A stretch of 64,000 nucleotides of DNA from Myoxocephalus aenaeus (taxonomy: Eukaryota > Chordata > Actinopteri > Perciformes > Cottidae), in the NCBI GenBank assembly GCA_038501785.1, contig JBAMJR010000053.1, positions 5,151,001 through 5,215,000 on the forward strand. The letters run 5' to 3'. This document shows, one piece after another, positions 47,101 through 59,149 of the stretch. The stretch's first letter is position 1. Every line of letters starts with the position of its first letter. The notes under the pieces were generated by a model. It saw only the letters and a list, made by a program, of their open reading frames with translations, searched no databases and was not told where the DNA came from. Both the position numbers and the translations under genes were made by a program.

Positions 47101-48563
47101 TCAAAGTCATCAGCGATTGCTTTTTTGCCACTCAGAGTACTGAACATGGACAGCTTTTAAAGGTAGTGAGTAGGTATGATAAGTGGCTCGATCCTTGTAC
47201 TAAAGCATTTCTACTGAAGATTTAATAGCTGCTCTATAATGAATTATAATGTATTCTCTCCAATTGCAAATTTCCTCTAATATAGCCCGTCTGCCGGAGC
47301 AAAAAAGCCCATCTGAATATTATTGTGACCAGCTTTTTAAAAATACAAATCAATTGCATGGTTTTAAGTAGTTAGATTCATACTTTTGTTATACATTTCC
47401 CCCAATGCCAAATGGAATGGTGCTTGTATAACCGGAATAGCTAACCAATTTCAAGTAGTGACATCATGGTCAGCTCCGAGTCAACTATATGTTTTAGTAG
47501 AAAATACGACCGTTCATCCGAACATTTCAGCCTAGTTTGAACTCATTGAAAAGCAGCAGGCTTATGAATCATCTTGCTGTTCCAATTTAATGGAACATAC
47601 CTTTCAATGACAGCGTGTACCAGCACATCATCAAAGTGAAACTTCCAAAGTTCCGCTTAACTTGTTGCTGAAATAGTTTCTCGTTTTCAAGAAAATTGCA
47701 GTGCGCCAAGTCTCAAGAAGTGTATCAGGGAATCTTCCCTGAAGGAAAAATTGCCACTTGCATACTTGTCTTTGACCAAAGTGAAGCCCTCACCCACTCC
47801 AGGGGAAAACGCGCTGTTTAGGAAGATATAAAGGAGTAATTTTATTACTCGGTACATCTCCCCTCAGAAGCCATTTCATTTCTCCTTTCAGCTCCCACAG
47901 AAGCCTTTATTTGATCTCATATTCCAGAGTATGACTGCCTCAAACCAGTCGGACTCCGTTTATTTTCATTTGGAAAACACATTTAGTGTTGGTGGGGTGG
48001 CAGTGGAGAGCAGGGAGTTCGGATGTGGAAGGGACCGAGGCGAGTTTCTCTATCGCATGTTAATGTCCTCCTGCAGGGACTTTTTTTCCACTGTGCCTGA
48101 TTGTTGGGAGCCAAAAACTTTATATTTAATTCCCCCAATTTGATCAGCGGGACTTCCTTCAGTGTTATCAAGAAAAATAATCTTTAAAATATGTCCACTT
48201 CCAGTCCCTCTCCTCCACACAAACGCTTCCCCACGCAGATAACTGTACAGTTTGCATCCATACAGTGAGACTGATACAGCTGGATACCCTTTACTTAGTG
48301 CTTTGAAACTGCAGATCATTGGAAAAGTGTGCCATTTATTAGGCAGCCCACTTAGGCAGCCCAGATGTAGCTGGTCACTTGAGAGCGAGACGTCCTCATA
48401 AACTTTGAGACTTTAGAGCGGGCACAACAGCCGACTGTAGAGTCAAAATTAACCCCCGACCCCACCCGTCCTTAAACTCCACATCTTTGGCTATTTACCA
48501 AACCCCGGACCAGCTGTCTGGAAGAGCTCAAACTGTATCAGAAGTCCTGCATTTCCAGAAAAT

Positions 48564-48582
48564 CTCTCTCTCTCTCTCTCTC
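48564..48582. repeat. (CT)n tract
   Basis: Nineteen nt of alternating TC. Confidence 0.8.
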
Positions 48583-51500
48583 CTATTGATCTGTGTCTAG
48601 TATGTGCCTGCAGCACCTACTGTATATACTCTCCAGCCCTTTTACTGGTGACAGCACAATGAAACATATTTTTGTGCGAAAAGTGTCTTTTCAGTACTCC
48701 GGAAGTCCCACTCACCTAAATAGTTCCTCTATGTCTTGTGTGTCTCTCTGTTTTCTTTTCTTTCTCTTTTCTTTTTTTTTTGGGCTGGGTGGGGGTGGCG
48801 GGGTATCGTTGCCTCCTTTGGGCTCAGCTCCCCTCGATGAATTACCTCCAGATGTAATTCCTATCCCCGGCCTTTCGCCCCTCAAATTAGTGGCTAGTAA
48901 AAATTAGGTTTGAATTAGCCACGGTGCGGAGAATAGAGGAGTTTGAAATGTCCATATAATGAGTTTATTATTCTTCGCTGGAATGCCGTTTTCCTGAATT
49001 AATTTGATCAGGGTTTTGAGGTGTTATTGGTGTCTCGTTGAATGGTGTTTTAGTCATGAATGGCTAGCCACTGTGTCAGCAGTAAGTCAGAAGGCCGAGG
49101 TAATCAGAGGACTCTGAAGTCCACTCTCCAGCAGAACGCTCCATGCCTCAATAGCTTCTGGAGATGATTCCCAAACCTTCTCCATTATCCAATTCACTGT
49201 GGGTATTTAATTTTCCTGTCATCCCGCATGGAAGGATTTTTCCTTGCTACTTCCTCGGGCCTTAGATAGCGGTCGTTTCTTAGCATATACAGGTGTTGTG
49301 CTCCTTTGACTGCCAGTGGAGCTTGTCTTGCTGCCATTCAACTGTGTAGTCACGGTTCTGGGAATGATAATGTCTTTGGCAGAGCTGGAGCTGTGGGATC
49401 CTCAGACACCACAGATCACTGTCATAAATGGGTTTCAGATCCATCTGAGGCATCTGAAACGACTATTGTATCTCACTTTTTTTCTTTCTTTTTTTCTTTT
49501 TTTGCTGTTCCTTCATCTCGATGACATCTCAGTGGCCGGGAACATTAAAAAACAACAACCCAGTAGCGTTTACTTTTCTCTGAGAAGGAATCTAATTTAA
49601 ACTGCAACCGCCTTCACTGTATGATAATATCTACTACTGTGAGAAAAGGGAAGTTGTCTGCCATGCTCTGCTCTTTCATCTAATTCCAATCTGCCGTATA
49701 ACAGGTAAACTGCTGTGAGCCGCACTTGCTTGTTTAAATTTACCCGGCTCAGCCGAGCCTTTGATTTCAGCAACTCGTTTAATTCAAATGTGCTTTTGAA
49801 GAAAAGCTTCTTTTTTTCTTCTTCTTCTTCTTTCTTTCTTCTTATACATGGAAGCGGGGTTGGGCATTGGAGGCAGCTGTGGCGGTGAGAAAATAAGAGG
49901 AGGCGCAGGAGGGCCAATTTAACCTGGAGTGTCTATCGCTCGTCTACCAGCTCCTCCGCTTCAAGAGGCCCGGTCAGCTTGAACTGTCTGACTTCTGTCA
50001 TTTCGATCTCTTTTTATTTCTCTGCGTGTAATGTATACTTTAATTCCCGGCCGCCTGCTGTCTGTGCGCGGCAGCGGTGGCTGCAGAAGCAGCTGGAGGG
50101 GAGGTGCAGGTATCATTAAGCTTTTTGAGGCACCAGCAGAACGCCGCTGAGTGCTAGACGTGGCTCCTCGCGGCGCGTGTTGATATTTCTGGGCAGTGAA
50201 TATACAGCGTGGTATATTTTCAATAGGAACCCGAGGCCGGAGAGTTCCCCCGACCTCCCCCCCCCCTCCGGCTTCTTACTCGGGGCTGTTGATATTGAGT
50301 CAAGCAAACACTCTCTCAGGGATGTCCTGTTGGGCGCTCGGCCAAAGTCGCAAATGGAAGTCACATGTGGAGACTCCCAGAGGAAGGCAATTCACACCAC
50401 TCGCCACTTCTTTTTTCCCTTGCATACGTCCAGTGAAAAGCACTACATATATCAATAATAGTTATTTTGTAGACCGAATCATCACGCCGTGCATTTGTCT
50501 CACTCGCTGATTTAGAAATTGTATATTTCCTACAAGGCCCGGTATTTCTCAAACAACAAACACAACAGAATCATTTATTATTGTGATTGCAGTAATCAGG
50601 CCCCTCTTTACCTTCATCCACCGCCGCACTCAGTTTTTGCAGTGAAATACATATGCAAATATATTTGGACACTGTCATTATCAGCCACTTAATAGGCATT
50701 TCATTAGGGGTTTTCTGAATGCACGGTGCAAAGGCAAGTTGCCATGGATACCTTGGTGCTTAAGTACAGTATATTAAAATGGTGCTGCCTTCCAACCACT
50801 TATATAATCACTGGTCCGTAATGGTCTCTGCTCTCTGGCCATAAGCAACATATATCGTGTGATCAACTGTGCCCCGGACTAAAAAGAGCCCTACCTCCTC
50901 ATTAAGCCTTATTTGGCTTCTTATTTATTTATTTATTTGTGGGCAGGACTTAAGTGGCTCATGAATTGTGCTTGTGAAACATTTGTGTGACATCTAATGA
51001 ATGGTGCTGATGTTTCATATGTTTTTGCTCTTTGGAAACACTGGTTATCATTGCGTGGGAGTTGTTAGGGGCAGTTGAGCACATTAGAACAGACGGTAAA
51101 AATCACTTTATTTTGTCTGACTGGCTCTTAAACGTGAGAATGGACTCAGGAGGCGGGAAGTCAAAAGGATAACCTCCCAAAGTTAACGTCATGATGCTCT
51201 TGGCAATTTGGCTTCAATAAATACAACCCCCGCAGTCGGAGGAAAGTCACAAAGTCTTTGTCTCCCTGCGCCTTTTTCTCTTTTGTCTTCTGTCCTCATT
51301 CCACTTGTGTATATTTCAAAGGTCACGCATCCTTTTCTTTAAAGACGCACTAAACGTTTTTTCGCTTCCAAATTCCATTCATTTCTCTCATCAGCGTGCA
51401 CGTTTTCGGCTAATGGTTGTTAAAGGAGTGATTCACATGGCTGCGGGCCGGGCCGCCTCTGACTGACAGACCTCACGGCCCGCGCATGCACTTCGCGGTT

Positions 51501-51621
51501 GGAAGTGTCGGTGGCAGAAATGGCGAGGGAAGCCGCTGTGACGGGCGCTTGACTTTGTCTTGTGCCCCCCCGGAGGCGGTGCACTTCACTTTGGCTTTAA
51601 TTGAAAATGAATAGTTAGTGG

Positions 51622-51622
<1 letters not shown>

Positions 51623-51660
<38 letters not shown>
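51623..51660. repeat. (GT)19 microsatellite
   Basis: Thirty-eight nt of uninterrupted GT inside a locally CpG-richer segment (about 51,440-52,010). Confidence 0.95.
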
Positions 51661-51662
<2 letters not shown>

Positions 51663-51759
51663 CTGTGAAAATGATAGCGGTGCCCGAGAGACGGAAAGCA
51701 GAATCCGTCGCCATCGTTGTCGCGGCGTTGCGCTGCATCACAGATCCACCGCTCCCCCA

Positions 51760-51783
51760 CTGCTGCTGCTGCTGCTGCTGCTG
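51760..51783. repeat. (CTG)8 triplet repeat
   Basis: Eight CTG units on the plus strand (CAG on the minus). There is no FOXP2-like protein context in any frame, so this is not the FOXP2 polyglutamine exon. Confidence 0.9.
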
Positions 51784-52700
51784 CCAGGGTTTGTAACCAG
51801 CTGCTGCCACCCTCACCCCTCCTCCCCGCTTGTACCCACTACACATGCCTATCTCCCCTCCATCCCCTCCCCCCTTTCTCTCTCTCTCTCTCTCTCATTC
51901 TCCTTTTCGCTGTTCTGCTGCCGCCACATCAGGACGCTGGTGGGCCTGTTCGTCTCCGTTGACCTTGGCAGCGGGAAGCACTGGAAGAAGAGACATGGGG
52001 AATAAAATACCTGAAGGGGGAGGAGGCACGCAATCGTCACAGATGTGTAGGAATAGGCATTGCGTTCCCCTAGTGAAGCGAATGTTTCTAAGGCCAGGGG
52101 CCTCTTGTTTGTCTTTTCCAGTGAGGCACTCTGAGTAGTTTATTAAAGAGGCTGAAGGAGCTTTCTAGCCCGGAGCCCTGAACGTTGAAAGAGAAATGGG
52201 AGAAATTACTGGCATAATGTGGATGCTTAGAGCAATTAACAGCAGTTGTTTAATGTTAGCCCCCTTTGCCTCTTTCTGTCTCTGTGTTTTTTTTCTCTTG
52301 TGTTCCCCCCCCCTCTCTCTCCCTTTCTCTCGCTTGCTTCAACTCCCACTGTCTCTCCCACTCTGCCGAGATTGTTTAGTGTTTACCCTCCCTGCTTCAG
52401 AGCTCACTAATGAAAATGCTACATCTTTTGGCCTGTGTTGGTCTCTAAATAATGATATCATACGGCTGAAATATGCTCCAGCGGGGCCTGGGAGATAATG
52501 TGCTACTCGGAGCCTTTTAAATCATGCCAGCGCACCGCTCAGAGCTGCGAGTTCAAGTGGTCTTTACCCCATGTTAGGGGCTGCGTCTTTTCCTAAATAA
52601 ATCTGTCATAGTTGCCATGGGGGCCTCTCTTTTTAAAGCATAAAAGTTCTGGCACTCTCAATAACCTCTTGCTGTGGCTGCCTTTTATGCCTTTGTGCAC

Positions 52701-52726
52701 GTGTGTGTGTGTGTGTGTGTGTGTGT
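52701..52726. repeat. (GT)n microsatellite
   Basis: Twenty-six nt of GT. Confidence 0.9.
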
Positions 52727-53035
52727 CTGTTGCAACCATGCATTTTTATTTTGGTGTTGCATCTCTGCCAGATTTAAATGTGCGTCTGTATTTGATTCTA
52801 TGTATATGGAACACACTTATGTAGGCAGATGTAAAAAGAAAAAAAAGTCCCGTCTTGTATTAAATCTCTCAGACCCATGTGGCAGAGCGAGCTGGTGGCA
52901 GATGGACTTGCTTTCTGCATCTGCTGTGTGCAGACTGGGGGCTTTGTACTCCTCTCTCCTGGGGAAGACCGAGCCTTTCTTCTTGCCAGTAGATTCCTGT
53001 CTTTTGGAGCGACTAAGAAAAACATCTGTGGCATG

Positions 53036-53037
<2 letters not shown>

Positions 53038-53070
<33 letters not shown>

Positions 53071-53110
53071 GAAAGGAAAGGAAAGGAAAGAGAGGGAGAG
53101 GGAGGAGGGA
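53038..53110. repeat. Polypurine (GA)n/(GGAAA)n tract
   Basis: About 28 nt of GA, then four GGAAA-type pentamers, then further G/A-only sequence. It has mirror-repeat character and could form triplex DNA. Confidence 0.85.
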
Positions 53111-53760
53111 ATAAGAAAAAAAGACAAAAGAATTGGCAAACACCATTAGCCCTAAATGTTCCAGCTCATTGCCTGTTGTGCATTGTTTACAGAAGGGGGG
53201 AAACACGTTGATACATCCCATTCAGCACTTCTGAGCACAGCCCAGCTTAATGCAGCTCGCTTCAGCTTTCGTCGGCTTCTTGAGCAGGCAGTGGGGACCG
53301 GCGGTTTCTGTGGTCCCAGTTCGAGATACTGAACCAATTCATCAGGAGAGGATTGTTCAAATAACTGAATCCTCATGTAAGACATCTGTACATACACGTT
53401 TGCCTTTTATCAAGTGGTAAACCGAGCTTTTCCAAACTGTGGCGGAGGACAAAAGCTGTGAAATGTTTGTCAGCTGGTGTGATTCACTTAAAAAAAACAA
53501 AAATGGATACAATATTAAAATATCTTCAACTGTGTTGAGCATGCATTTTTAGTTTGCCAGGTGTATTGTTTCATGCTTAAAAAACTAGGACAGGGGTGGT
53601 AGCATATTGGCAAAAGCCTCTCAAAAAAACCTGGTCCTTTTTATATTTTGTATTAAAAAAAAAAAGTGAGGGAGCATTCGGCATGTGGAGGTCCCCCCAG
53701 TTCTGAACCTTTGTGGTCTCCCTCCCCTCTCGGATTCCTCGACAAAACGGCTCTTCTGAA

Positions 53761-53773
53761 CCCCCCCCCCCCC

Positions 53774-53841
<68 letters not shown>
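53761..53841. repeat. Poly(C)13 followed by (CA)n
   Basis: Thirteen C, a TAT spacer, then about 64 nt of alternating AC. Confidence 0.95.
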
Positions 53842-53843
<2 letters not shown>

Positions 53844-54399
53844 CCCACCCCCCTCACCATTTCTTTGCCAACTCTCGCCACCCCCCCGCCCCCCTCCTCC
53901 CTGCTCCAGCCCCCCTACCCCACCGATCAAGCCACTGGTTTTTGTGTACTATTGGTCCTCCTCGGGCGTCAAAACAATCCAGTGGGGCTGCCTGACTCGT
54001 TTTAATTAGGCAGCACTGAAACGGCAACTGTCTCTCAGACGTGACCAGGCAGAGGTGCTCTCCCCTCGCACTACTGTAAATACCGCTGTAAATACTTCTC
54101 TGCCGACGTCTGTGACAGGAAGCGTCAGCTAGTTTCTCCTTACTTTTTCTCTTCCCACCCCCCCTCCTTTTTTCCCCCCACTTTTGATGCTCTGATTTCT
54201 ACTAGTGGCATTTCCCCCTCTCTGCATTTTTGATACACACTTATGCTCCCAGGCTTCTGAGAATACTTCTTCAAATGCTTCTTACCGGAGAGAGTGGATT
54301 TCTCACTGGTTGTTTGAAAGGTAGGTCATTCCGTCTGTGACTCTGTCACTCTCTCTTTTGCGGTCTATTTATGTTTGGATGTGTACTTGTGGTATCGTG

Positions 54400-54763
54400 G
54401 CGGTGCTTTGTGGTCGCGTGTTACTTGGTAACGCGTTGGATGTGATCCGGCTAATTGTTTTTAAGAGCCCTATGCGCGCCGGAGCACAGTGTGGAGGCTA
54501 CCGGCTGCCGCTCAGCCCCTCGCTAATCCCATTCAGACTCTTTACATCCACACGCACTCACACTTTGACATGCACACAATCGGAGCTGAAAAGGAAAGCA
54601 CTGAACTGTGCTCGACTAAAGCCAGACGCACATACCTTTTGCGGCAAATGCACCTCTCGTATCGCGGCGTCCTCCAGCCCTTCTTCTGCCTCCGTTTCAA
54701 ACCCTCGTCTCAGCTACGCCGCGTACACAGAGCAGAGAGCCAGTCGGGCAGGTTGTGTGTAGG

Positions 54764-54814
<51 letters not shown>

Positions 54815-54844
54815 ACTTGCACAGGAGAGAGAGAGAGAGAGCGA

Positions 54845-54880
<36 letters not shown>

Positions 54881-54953
54881 GAGAGTGTTCAGAGAAGCAG
54901 ATGTGCGATTAGAGCGTGAGCGGCGCTAGCTGCCGGGGAGGCATGCAGCCGAG
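54400..54953 (+). promoter_or_regulatory. foxp2: Candidate internal foxp2 promoter and alternative first exon
   Basis: CpG density rises from about 54,410, with GCGCGCCGGAGC, CGGCTGCCGC and later CGGCGCTAGCTGCCGG. The segment ends in a consensus donor, GCATGCAGCCGAG|GTGAGCGG, with the GT at 54,954-54,955. The transcript leader would contain the GT and GA arrays at 54,766-54,876. An ATG at 54,943 lies 11 nt before the donor, so it would start either an upstream frame or an alternative N-terminus, depending on the next exon. Human FOXP2 is known to have several promoters, with its canonical exon 1 downstream of small leader exons, and the order here fits that. The exon's 5' end is unknown. Confidence 0.5.
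54766..54876. repeat. (GT)n then (GA)n microsatellites in putative 5' UTR
   Basis: About 48 nt of GT (54,766-54,813) and about 54 nt of imperfect GA (54,823-54,876). They are separated by CACTTGCACA. They fall 77 nt or more upstream of the splice donor at 54,953. Confidence 0.95.
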
Positions 54954-55411
54954 GTGAGCGGGGAGAGCCGGTGAGCATCCAGCGAGGAGTCGCAGCGCTC
55001 CCCGTGTGAAGATCCCCCTCACACACACTCTCTCATTCACACACAGGACCCACCCACACACACAGGCGACCTACACTCACCCAGTTGCTCTTCCACATTC
55101 GCACCCAAATGCACAAAATCTTTTTTTTTTTAAATCTTTTTACTTACTTGCAAAAAGTCACTAATTTAAATAAATGTAATCATTTGAAGGCCTGTACCCT
55201 AAATTTAAGAGACGCCAAAATAGAAGTCCAACTCTTAATTGCCGTGTCTCTCATTTCCAATAAAATGTGGAAATGATATGTAGTGTTTTTCAGTAATTGT
55301 GATATATTTCATCAGAGGCAGGCATAAGAAATGATGGTTTAATTATTTCCAGTGAAGACAGAGAAAGAAGCCACCGTGTCTCTGTCATAAATTTCCATTT
55401 TGTACACTGCC

Positions 55412-55422
55412 CCCCCCCCCCC
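55412..55422. repeat. Poly(C)11 with nearby (CA)n/(CG)n
   Basis: Homopolymer C followed, at 55,436-55,460, by CA runs with CGCGC interruptions. Confidence 0.85.
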
Positions 55423-55990
55423 TTCCATTCACACTCGCGCACACACACGCGCACACACACCCTCTCCCTCCGCTGTCCCACTCTTTCCCTTCTCTCCCCC
55501 AACTCGAGCGCTCTCCTATCGGGCCTGCATGTCCGACCCGCACAGGGGGCCCCGGTCGGTAATTGCCCCGGTGACAACTGGAAATGATAGAATAATTGTC
55601 AGGAGAGGCGTCTGGGCTTTCTTTTTTTTTTTAATGGGGCGAGGGTGATTTAAGTATGCATGAATGGCACGGTGGTGGCGAGGTGGCGAGAGGGAGTGTA
55701 GAGCGAGTGAGCGGGAGGAACTGGGGCGGGGGCTGGGTGGCGGCTGGCGGGGGGGGAGCCGGCTTGTTTATGATGCCATCCCCCATAAACACGGCTGAAG
55801 TGATGACACAGATAGTGTTGCCTCTCCACGGGGTGACACCAGTAGACTTGCGGCCGTTGCTTCTAGACACCCTCGGCATTGGCAGAGGCAAGCGCTCTGT
55901 TCTCTGGTCAAGCTCTCTGGCACTCCTCACCTTCAGGTAAAAAAAAAAAAGAAAAAAAAAAAAGAAGACAAAAAAAGTCAGGCAGACTGT

Positions 55991-56046
55991 TCATCCATCC
56001 ATCCATCCATCTATCTATCTATCCAGCCATCCATCATCCATCCATC
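55991..56046. repeat. (ATCC)n/(ATCT)n tetranucleotide repeat
   Basis: About five ATCC units, three or four ATCT units, then degenerate ATCC. Confidence 0.9.
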
Positions 56047-56217
56047 AATTCTGTGTCATCCGTAGTCGACTCCGGGCTCTTGGCTGTGTTTAATGGTTGT
56101 GTTTTATTGCCGGGCTGAGGCTTCAGCCTTCCCCGCTGGTCGTCTCACTGTGTAACCGTGCAGCCTTGGTCTGCGGGCTCTGTTAATCTGCTGCTTAATT
56201 AGTGCTGATGAATGGCT

Positions 56218-56270
56218 CAGTGTGTGTGGGTGGGTGTGTGTCTGTGCGTGTGTGTGTGCGTGGCCGTTAC

Positions 56271-56313
<43 letters not shown>

Positions 56314-56320
56314 TGTGCGC
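56218..56320. repeat. Interrupted (GT)n microsatellite
   Basis: GT-rich tract with GGG, TC and GC interruptions and a purer core at 56,273-56,306. Confidence 0.9.
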
Positions 56321-56372
56321 CTGTGAACTCACTTATACTGTGGTAATTTCTGCTCTCGTATTAGTTGTGGTG

Positions 56373-56398
<26 letters not shown>
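56373..56398. repeat. Poly(T)26
   Basis: Homopolymer T with no flanking target-site duplication or SINE-like body recognised. Confidence 0.9.
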
Positions 56399-56403
<5 letters not shown>

Positions 56404-58324
56404 GTCGCCACTTGCTTGCTAAGCTAATCATTGATCATTAAAATCAAGAGGACCGAGATTTACTGTTACAGTAAAACAGAATAAAAGGGCACAGCCACTG
56501 AACAATCTTTTCAAAAGCTAATAACATTCAAACATGAATCAGTTGCCGATATGGGTTTTGCGAGGGCAAAGCTTTGACTTGAAGTTTGACTTATTTGTTT
56601 TTCTCCCCTCTCTTGGTGTTGAAAAAAAGATCTTCAGAGCAGATGTTTAGTTTGAGAGGTCACAAGACTGATAATCGGTGAAGCACTAATTATCTTTATC
56701 AAAGGCGAGTAGGATCATTTGTTTACTTAAATATTGATGAGGGTTAGCAAGGCATGGTATTGGGCTATTGTGGGCATATTATTAACATTTCATAGGGCTT
56801 TGTGCAGGAATGTGAAAGGGACTCCTCTTCATAATTTAATACCCTAATGCATAATGAGCTATGTGATTAGTTCACATGGAGAATTGGCCAAACTCCATTT
56901 TGAAGGCAGATAATTTACATTGTTCTCCAGAGTCTGGCATATAATAGGTTCTTTAGCGCAATAAAATTAAATGCTACACATTTTATATTTCAGCTTACAA
57001 ATCCCCCTGGCAATATTCAGTTTGGAGTCCCTCTTTCCACGTCGGTCTCATTTTATTCATGGGAGGAAAAAAATAGAAAAGGGAGGAAATGAATTTTAAA
57101 ATTGTTTAACTAAAACACATGTTTACTTACATGTTTTATTTAGAATGCACACTGGCCAATTAACACTGTTCATTAGCAGAGCCGCGTTATTTGTTTTGAA
57201 AGTTTATCCAATCACTTTGTTATGCTAATTGTGATGTAATTTAATTTGAGTTCCCGTAATGATGATGCCGCTATTATCCACATAAATGATGCAGTTAAGC
57301 AGCACAGTCTCATTTGCATGTGCTTGAAGGGAGAGAGGCTGAAAGGAGCCGGCTCCCGTATCACTCTGCTTTAATTTTCCAGCTCTGTTCACTCCTGCCC
57401 TATGGGTCTTCCTGGCCTGTCGCTGGCTATTGATGATCAGCACTTTTATCTGAAATTTTTTTAATGACAAAGAGGCCTTTATTTGTCCGCTAACAGACTC
57501 CTAGAACTGCAGTGTAGAGAAATTAAATAATGGAAATATAAGACTATTAAAAAATGCAAATTATTTTCTTTTTTCTAAGTTGATGTATCAAACTGTAATT
57601 GAACAATTGATTTGTGTGCCCCCGTGACACACACACACCTACTACACACACAGACGCACGCCTCTTACTTCACATTGTCATTGGTCCTGTTCAGGATTGT
57701 GGTGTGTGGACAGGGGCTTCTTGAATTTAATATTTCCATATCAAAGTGGTGCTTTGTTGGCAAGGGCTTAATTTTTAATCTGTTGATTCCATCATCATAT
57801 TTGGTTTGGACATTATTCAGATGTGGATTTGAATAGTCGGGTGTGTTTTTTGAAAAAATGGAGCGGTGCAGCCAAGCTGTCAGACGGTACACAGTCAACC
57901 CAGTCTCTGCATATTTTTGTAAAATCAATTTTTTAATGCTAAGAGGAGCAAGAGCGATCCCTTCTCCGGAGCAGTTTTGAAGTCCCCAACCGGGCAATGG
58001 GGAAAGTGTGACTAAGCCGCTGTTAAAGGCTGCCTATTATCTATTTTTTCCTGGGTTCGACTTTGGTAATTTTCCTGTGGACAGATAATTCTTTCTCCCC
58101 TGACCAGTCCCCCCCCTGTTATGCGCCTAATTGCTTACATAAATCTTGTCTGGTATGAATGAGGAATGTTGCGGTGTTGTCAACTGCAATCTTCACCCTT
58201 ATTTACCAATTCATTAAGATCTATCGATGCAGGACTGCTGAGGGGGAATGACAACATAAATCAGAGTTGGAGACATAATGGCCCTAATCAAGCAGAAATA
58301 ACTGGAAACGTCACAATGAGCTAT

Positions 58325-58640
58325 GTCTCTGTAGCCGCGCCGGCCGCCGCTCGCTCGCCGCTCGCTCCCTGCGCCTGTCTGCTGGATGTGCCGCGCTGTG
58401 GAGAGGACCGGGAGACTCAGGCCATCCAACTGTGATCAGCTCCTCCGATTCCTCTCTTCCCCTCGAACGAGGCACGAGACCAGTGTCAAGAATGTGTCCG
58501 TTTTCCCCTTGTATTGTTCTCCAATTCTTCCTCCACGTCGAGGCGGCTCGGTCCCGATATCGCTTTCGTTCAGGTCGGGCATAAAAACGTCTTTTTCTGA
58601 GTGTAACACTTCCACGCCACGAGGTCTATAAATACAGTTA
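58325..58640. promoter_or_regulatory. CpG-dense island-like segment in foxp2 intron
   Basis: A local burst of CpG (GCCGCGCCGGCCGCCGCTCG at 58,334-58,353, CACGTCGAGGCGGCTCGG at about 58,533-58,550) within AT-rich intron. No clear splice donor or protein-like frame accompanies it. It could be a small CpG island, an enhancer or chance composition. Confidence 0.35.
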
Positions 58641-59128
58641 CGGTTGGAAGTACCCAGCATTCACCGGCGCACCTCCTCTGCTCTTGGTAAAGATGATTGG
58701 ACGAGACAATGAGGCCTCCCCTCTTTATAGGTCAATTAGCCCTGATTAGGTGGGCCGAGTTAATTAATGGAATTGGCAAATATGCAAATGACGGCCGACT
58801 GATCGGCTTGCGTCACTGTCTCGCTGAAGCCACAGCGGTGGGGCTTGTCTCCTGCTTCAGCAGCATGAGGCGCCGGATGTGTAACGTGGAGCTGATATGG
58901 GACGAGCCTAAACGCAGGGGAAAAAACCCAGTTTCTCTCCTCCTCTTTTCCTCTCCTGCTAGGGGCGTGCTGCGCCGCAGTAATATATTTAAGACGTGTG
59001 GATATATTGCTTTGTCAAGCAAAGGAAATACACTGTCAATTATTATATTTCGTCTTAAAATACGTTTTACCTTTTTTTTTTTATTACAGAATGATTCATT
59101 GTTGATTTTAATTTAACATTTTCATGCG

Positions 59129-59149
59129 TTTTTTTTTTTTTTTTTTTTT
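59129..59149. repeat. Poly(T)21
   Basis: Homopolymer T followed by AATTAATAG. Confidence 0.9.

Larger units (their letters stand above)
33457..54400 (+). other. foxp2: Inferred foxp2 intron, first part
   Basis: About 21 kb without a supported coding exon. Microsatellites cluster at 34.0-34.2, 37.3-39.0, 42.8, 51.6-51.8 and 53.0-53.8 kb. Between them lie long unique stretches (35-37, 39.2-41.7, 43-51.4 kb) rich in homeodomain-type TAAT cores and free of recognised repeats. This is the texture of a developmental gene's regulatory intron. Specific candidates are given as findings. Confidence 0.45.

Noticed and set aside
51760..51783. (CTG)8 as the FOXP2 polyglutamine region
   Set aside because: CAG is on the strand opposite to the inferred foxp2 orientation, and no flanking frame resembles FOXP2 protein.
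55656..55940. Possible exon ending CACCTTCAG|GTAAAA near 55,936
   Set aside because: The donor is plausible and the segment is CpG-rich, but no acceptor or independent promoter evidence was found, and the 94-codon frame is Gly/Ala/Leu low complexity at its start.
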